DNA of 64,000 nt from Curtobacterium sp. MCBA15_012. Lineage in GTDB: Bacteria > Actinomycetota > Actinomycetes > Actinomycetales > Microbacteriaceae. Both the position numbers and the translations under genes were made by a program. The stretch covers positions 992,001 to 1,056,000 of the forward strand of contig NZ_CP126267.1 of NCBI RefSeq assembly GCF_001864935.2, written 5' to 3'. Positions 62,608 to 64,000 of the stretch are shown piece after piece. Under the pieces are notes generated by a model. The model ran no database searches and had not been told where the DNA came from. It saw nothing but the letters and a program-made list of their open reading frames with translations. How positions within the stretch are numbered: the stretch's first letter is position 1; each line of letters begins with the position of its first letter.

Positions 62608-62653
62608 ACGGACGGGAGGCGCGGTGCCAGCTGGCACCGCGCCTCCCGTCCGT
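62608..62653. repeat. perfect 46-bp palindrome, dispersed repeat family A
   Basis: 62608-62630 is the exact reverse complement of 62631-62653, with no loop. It follows the htrA stop by 11 bases, between two genes on the same strand, so a one-sided terminator role is possible. Confidence 0.94.
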
Positions 62654-62699
62654 CCGTGCCTCCCACGCGCGTGACGCAGGGGGCGTCGCTCGCCCTTGA

Positions 62700-62705
62700 T
62701 AGGCT
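62700..62705 (+). promoter_or_regulatory. -10 box of the glycosyltransferase gene
   Basis: TAGGCT, about 68 bases before ATG 62774. Implies a 5' UTR of about 60 bases. No good -35 at 17 bases. Confidence 0.45.
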
Positions 62706-62773
62706 CGGGGTCGCTCTGCGGGGCGGCGCCGACCGCGGTGCGCTCCGCGCACCGCCCCGACCTCGAGGTACGC

Positions 62774-63817
62774 ATGCACACTCACGGACAGCCCCTGCCG
62801 GGGGTCTCCTACGTGATGCCGGTGCTGAACGAGGTGACCGAGGTCCGCGCGGCCGTCGGGAGTCTGCTGGCGCAGGACTACGACGGGCCGTTCGAGGTGC
62901 TCCTCGCCCTCGGGCCGTCGATCGACGGGACGAACGAGCTCGTCGCCGAGATGAGTGCGGCCGACCCGCGCATCCGGGCGATCGACAACCCGGTCGGCTC
63001 GACGCCGGCCGGCCTCAACGTCGCCATCCGCGCCTCCGTGCACCCCGTGGTCATCCGCGTCGACGCCCACTCCGTGCTGCCCGTCGACTACACGCGGGTC
63101 GCGGTGCGGGTCCTGCTCGAGTCGGGTGCGGACAACGTCGGCGGCATCATGCGTGCCGAGGGGCGCACGCCCTTCGAGCGGGCCGTCGCGCACGCGTACG
63201 GCAGCCGGGTGGGCCTCGGGGGGACGCCGCACCACGTCGGCGGCAAGGCCGGACCGGCGGAGACCGCGTACCTCGGGGTGTTCCGCCGCGAGCGCCTGTT
63301 CGAGGTCGGGCTCTTCGACGAGGGCATCAAGCGCGGCCAGGACTGGGAGCTCAACCGGCGCCTGCGACAGACCGGCGGGACCGTGTGGTTCACGCCGGAG
63401 CTCGTCGTCACGTACCGCCCCCGCCCGAGCCTGCGTCGACTCGTGCGGCAGTTCGTCGCGACCGGTCTGTGGCGTGGCGAGCTCGCCCGGCGGTTCCCGG
63501 CGAACAACGGGCTCCGGTACTTCGCGCCGCCCGCGATGGTCGTCGCGATGGCGCTCGGGCTCGTCGCGGGGATCGTCGGCGTCGTCGGCGCCGCGCTCGG
63601 TTCGCCGGTCGCCTGGGCGATGGTCGGGTTCGTCGTGCCGGCGGCGTACCTCGTGTTCGTCCTCCTCGGCTCGGTCGTGGTCGCACGGCGGTCGGGCCTG
63701 CGCACGCTCCTCTGGCTCCTCGTGGTGCTGCCCTGCATCCACGTCGGCTGGGGTGTCGGCTTCATCATCGGGTTCCTGACCCGGACTTCAGAACTGACCA
63801 CCCATACGGGACGGTGA
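62774..63817 (+). CDS. family-2 glycosyltransferase with C-terminal membrane helices
   Basis: 347 residues. GT-A start VSYVMPVLNEVTEVRAAVGS, the sugar-nucleotide region VIRVDAHSVLPVDYTRVAVR and the acceptor/catalytic ED-like EVGLFDEGIKRGQDWELNRR are present. Three C-terminal helices (MVVAMALGLVAGIVGVVGAA, VGFVVPAAYLVFVLLGSVVV, LLWLLVVLPCIHVGWGVGFI) anchor it. Resembles ExoA-type succinoglycan or cell-surface glycosyltransferases. Start supported by GAGGT seven bases upstream. Confidence 0.88.
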   Translation: MHTHGQPLPGVSYVMPVLNEVTEVRAAVGSLLAQDYDGPFEVLLALGPSIDGTNELVAEMSAADPRIRAIDNPVGSTPAGLNVAIRASVHPVVIRVDAHSVLPVDYTRVAVRVLLESGADNVGGIMRAEGRTPFERAVAHAYGSRVGLGGTPHHVGGKAGPAETAYLGVFRRERLFEVGLFDEGIKRGQDWELNRRLRQTGGTVWFTPELVVTYRPRPSLRRLVRQFVATGLWRGELARRFPANNGLRYFAPPAMVVAMALGLVAGIVGVVGAALGSPVAWAMVGFVVPAAYLVFVLLGSVVVARRSGLRTLLWLLVVLPCIHVGWGVGFIIGFLTRTSELTTHTGR

Positions 63818-63824
63818 CCAGCAC

Positions 63825-64000
63825 GTGACCCACGACACCACTGGCCGCGGCGACGCACGCCCCGGCTCCATCGCGGAACTCCGCGCCGTCGCACAGCCGG
63901 ACGAGGTCCGGTCGCGCGCGAACGCCGAGCACTGGACCGCGTCGCTCTACCTGCGGGACGTCTCGCCGTACCTGACGTGGGTGCTGCTGAAGACCCGCGT
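63825..64000 (+). CDS. CDP-alcohol phosphatidyltransferase family protein (N-terminal part)
   Basis: The first 58 codons are present: SIAELRAVAQPDEVRSRANA, then EHWTASLYLRDVSPYLTWVL. This N-terminal region is characteristic of an actinobacterial CDP-alcohol phosphatidyltransferase family whose catalytic DGxxAR motif lies further on, outside the window. GTG 63825 starts seven bases after the glycosyltransferase stop, so the two are probably co-transcribed. Confidence 0.65.
   Translation, partial: MTHDTTGRGDARPGSIAELRAVAQPDEVRSRANAEHWTASLYLRDVSPYLTWVLLKTR

Overview
The window is chromosomal DNA from a very GC-rich Gram-positive actinobacterium. The codon third positions, the many GTG starts, the FdxC-type ferredoxin, the AdnAB helicase-nuclease, the UPF0182 protein and the DUF3107 and DUF3117 proteins all point to Actinomycetota. 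The gene set suggests Microbacteriaceae, possibly a Curtobacterium-like genus; this is inference, because no rRNA or marker phylogeny is available here. I see no prophage, insertion sequence, CRISPR array or integron. The interest lies in the intergenic DNA and in unusual features of otherwise ordinary genes.

Layout. 1-12.1 kb: two complete family-5 peptide (Dpp/Opp) ABC transporters with the same architecture (binding protein, two permeases, one fused double-ATPase protein). Between them lie two related two-TM proteins with a probable PH-like domain and a peroxiredoxin. 12.3-15.1 kb: a CPBP membrane protease divergent from typA. 15.2-24.9 kb: M20 hydrolase, lipoprotein, a PIG-L deacetylase fused to a membrane domain, ferredoxin and dapC, citrate synthase, dapD and dapE, and a PIG-V-like glycosyltransferase. 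24.9-35.8 kb: AI-2E family exporter, DUF3117, O-methyltransferase, tatB, a second methyltransferase, a minus-strand cluster (PRC/MgtE-N/CBS protein, DUF1003, mrp), a stress protein, GNAT, aminopeptidase P and a PHP phosphoesterase. 36-57.7 kb: DEAD-box helicase, ferritin-like protein, second PIG-V-like protein, DUF3107, adnA-adnB, aminoglycoside/macrolide-phosphotransferase-like pseudokinase, nudC-uvrD2, a cyclodehydratase-like protein, a DUF2342 zinc protease-like protein, a PDZ/Lon-like protease and UPF0182. 57.7-64 kb: initiator tRNA, nitrilase-family amidohydrolase, aminotransferase, an HtrA protease with a Tyr/Gly/Gln-rich tail, a family-2 glycosyltransferase and the start of a CDP-alcohol phosphatidyltransferase.

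The gene order from dapC through the CBS protein, and from the DEAD helicase to UPF0182, recalls two blocks of the Mycobacterium tuberculosis chromosome (about Rv1165-Rv1234 and Rv3193c-Rv3211). This looks like ancient actinobacterial synteny with local losses. Lysine/diaminopimelate synthesis (dapC, dapD, dapE) is loosely clustered here, and DNA repair (adnAB, uvrD2) forms a second cluster.

Three signals are worth following. First, at least 21 genes have a TANNNT -10 box ending 6-8 bases before the start codon, so leaderless transcription seems to be a default. Second, a roughly 45-50 bp near-perfect palindrome recurs between genes, with a second hairpin family centred on GGAGCAG/CTGCTCC. 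Third, tandem repeats grow outward from the stop codons of several genes and copy their 3' ends.
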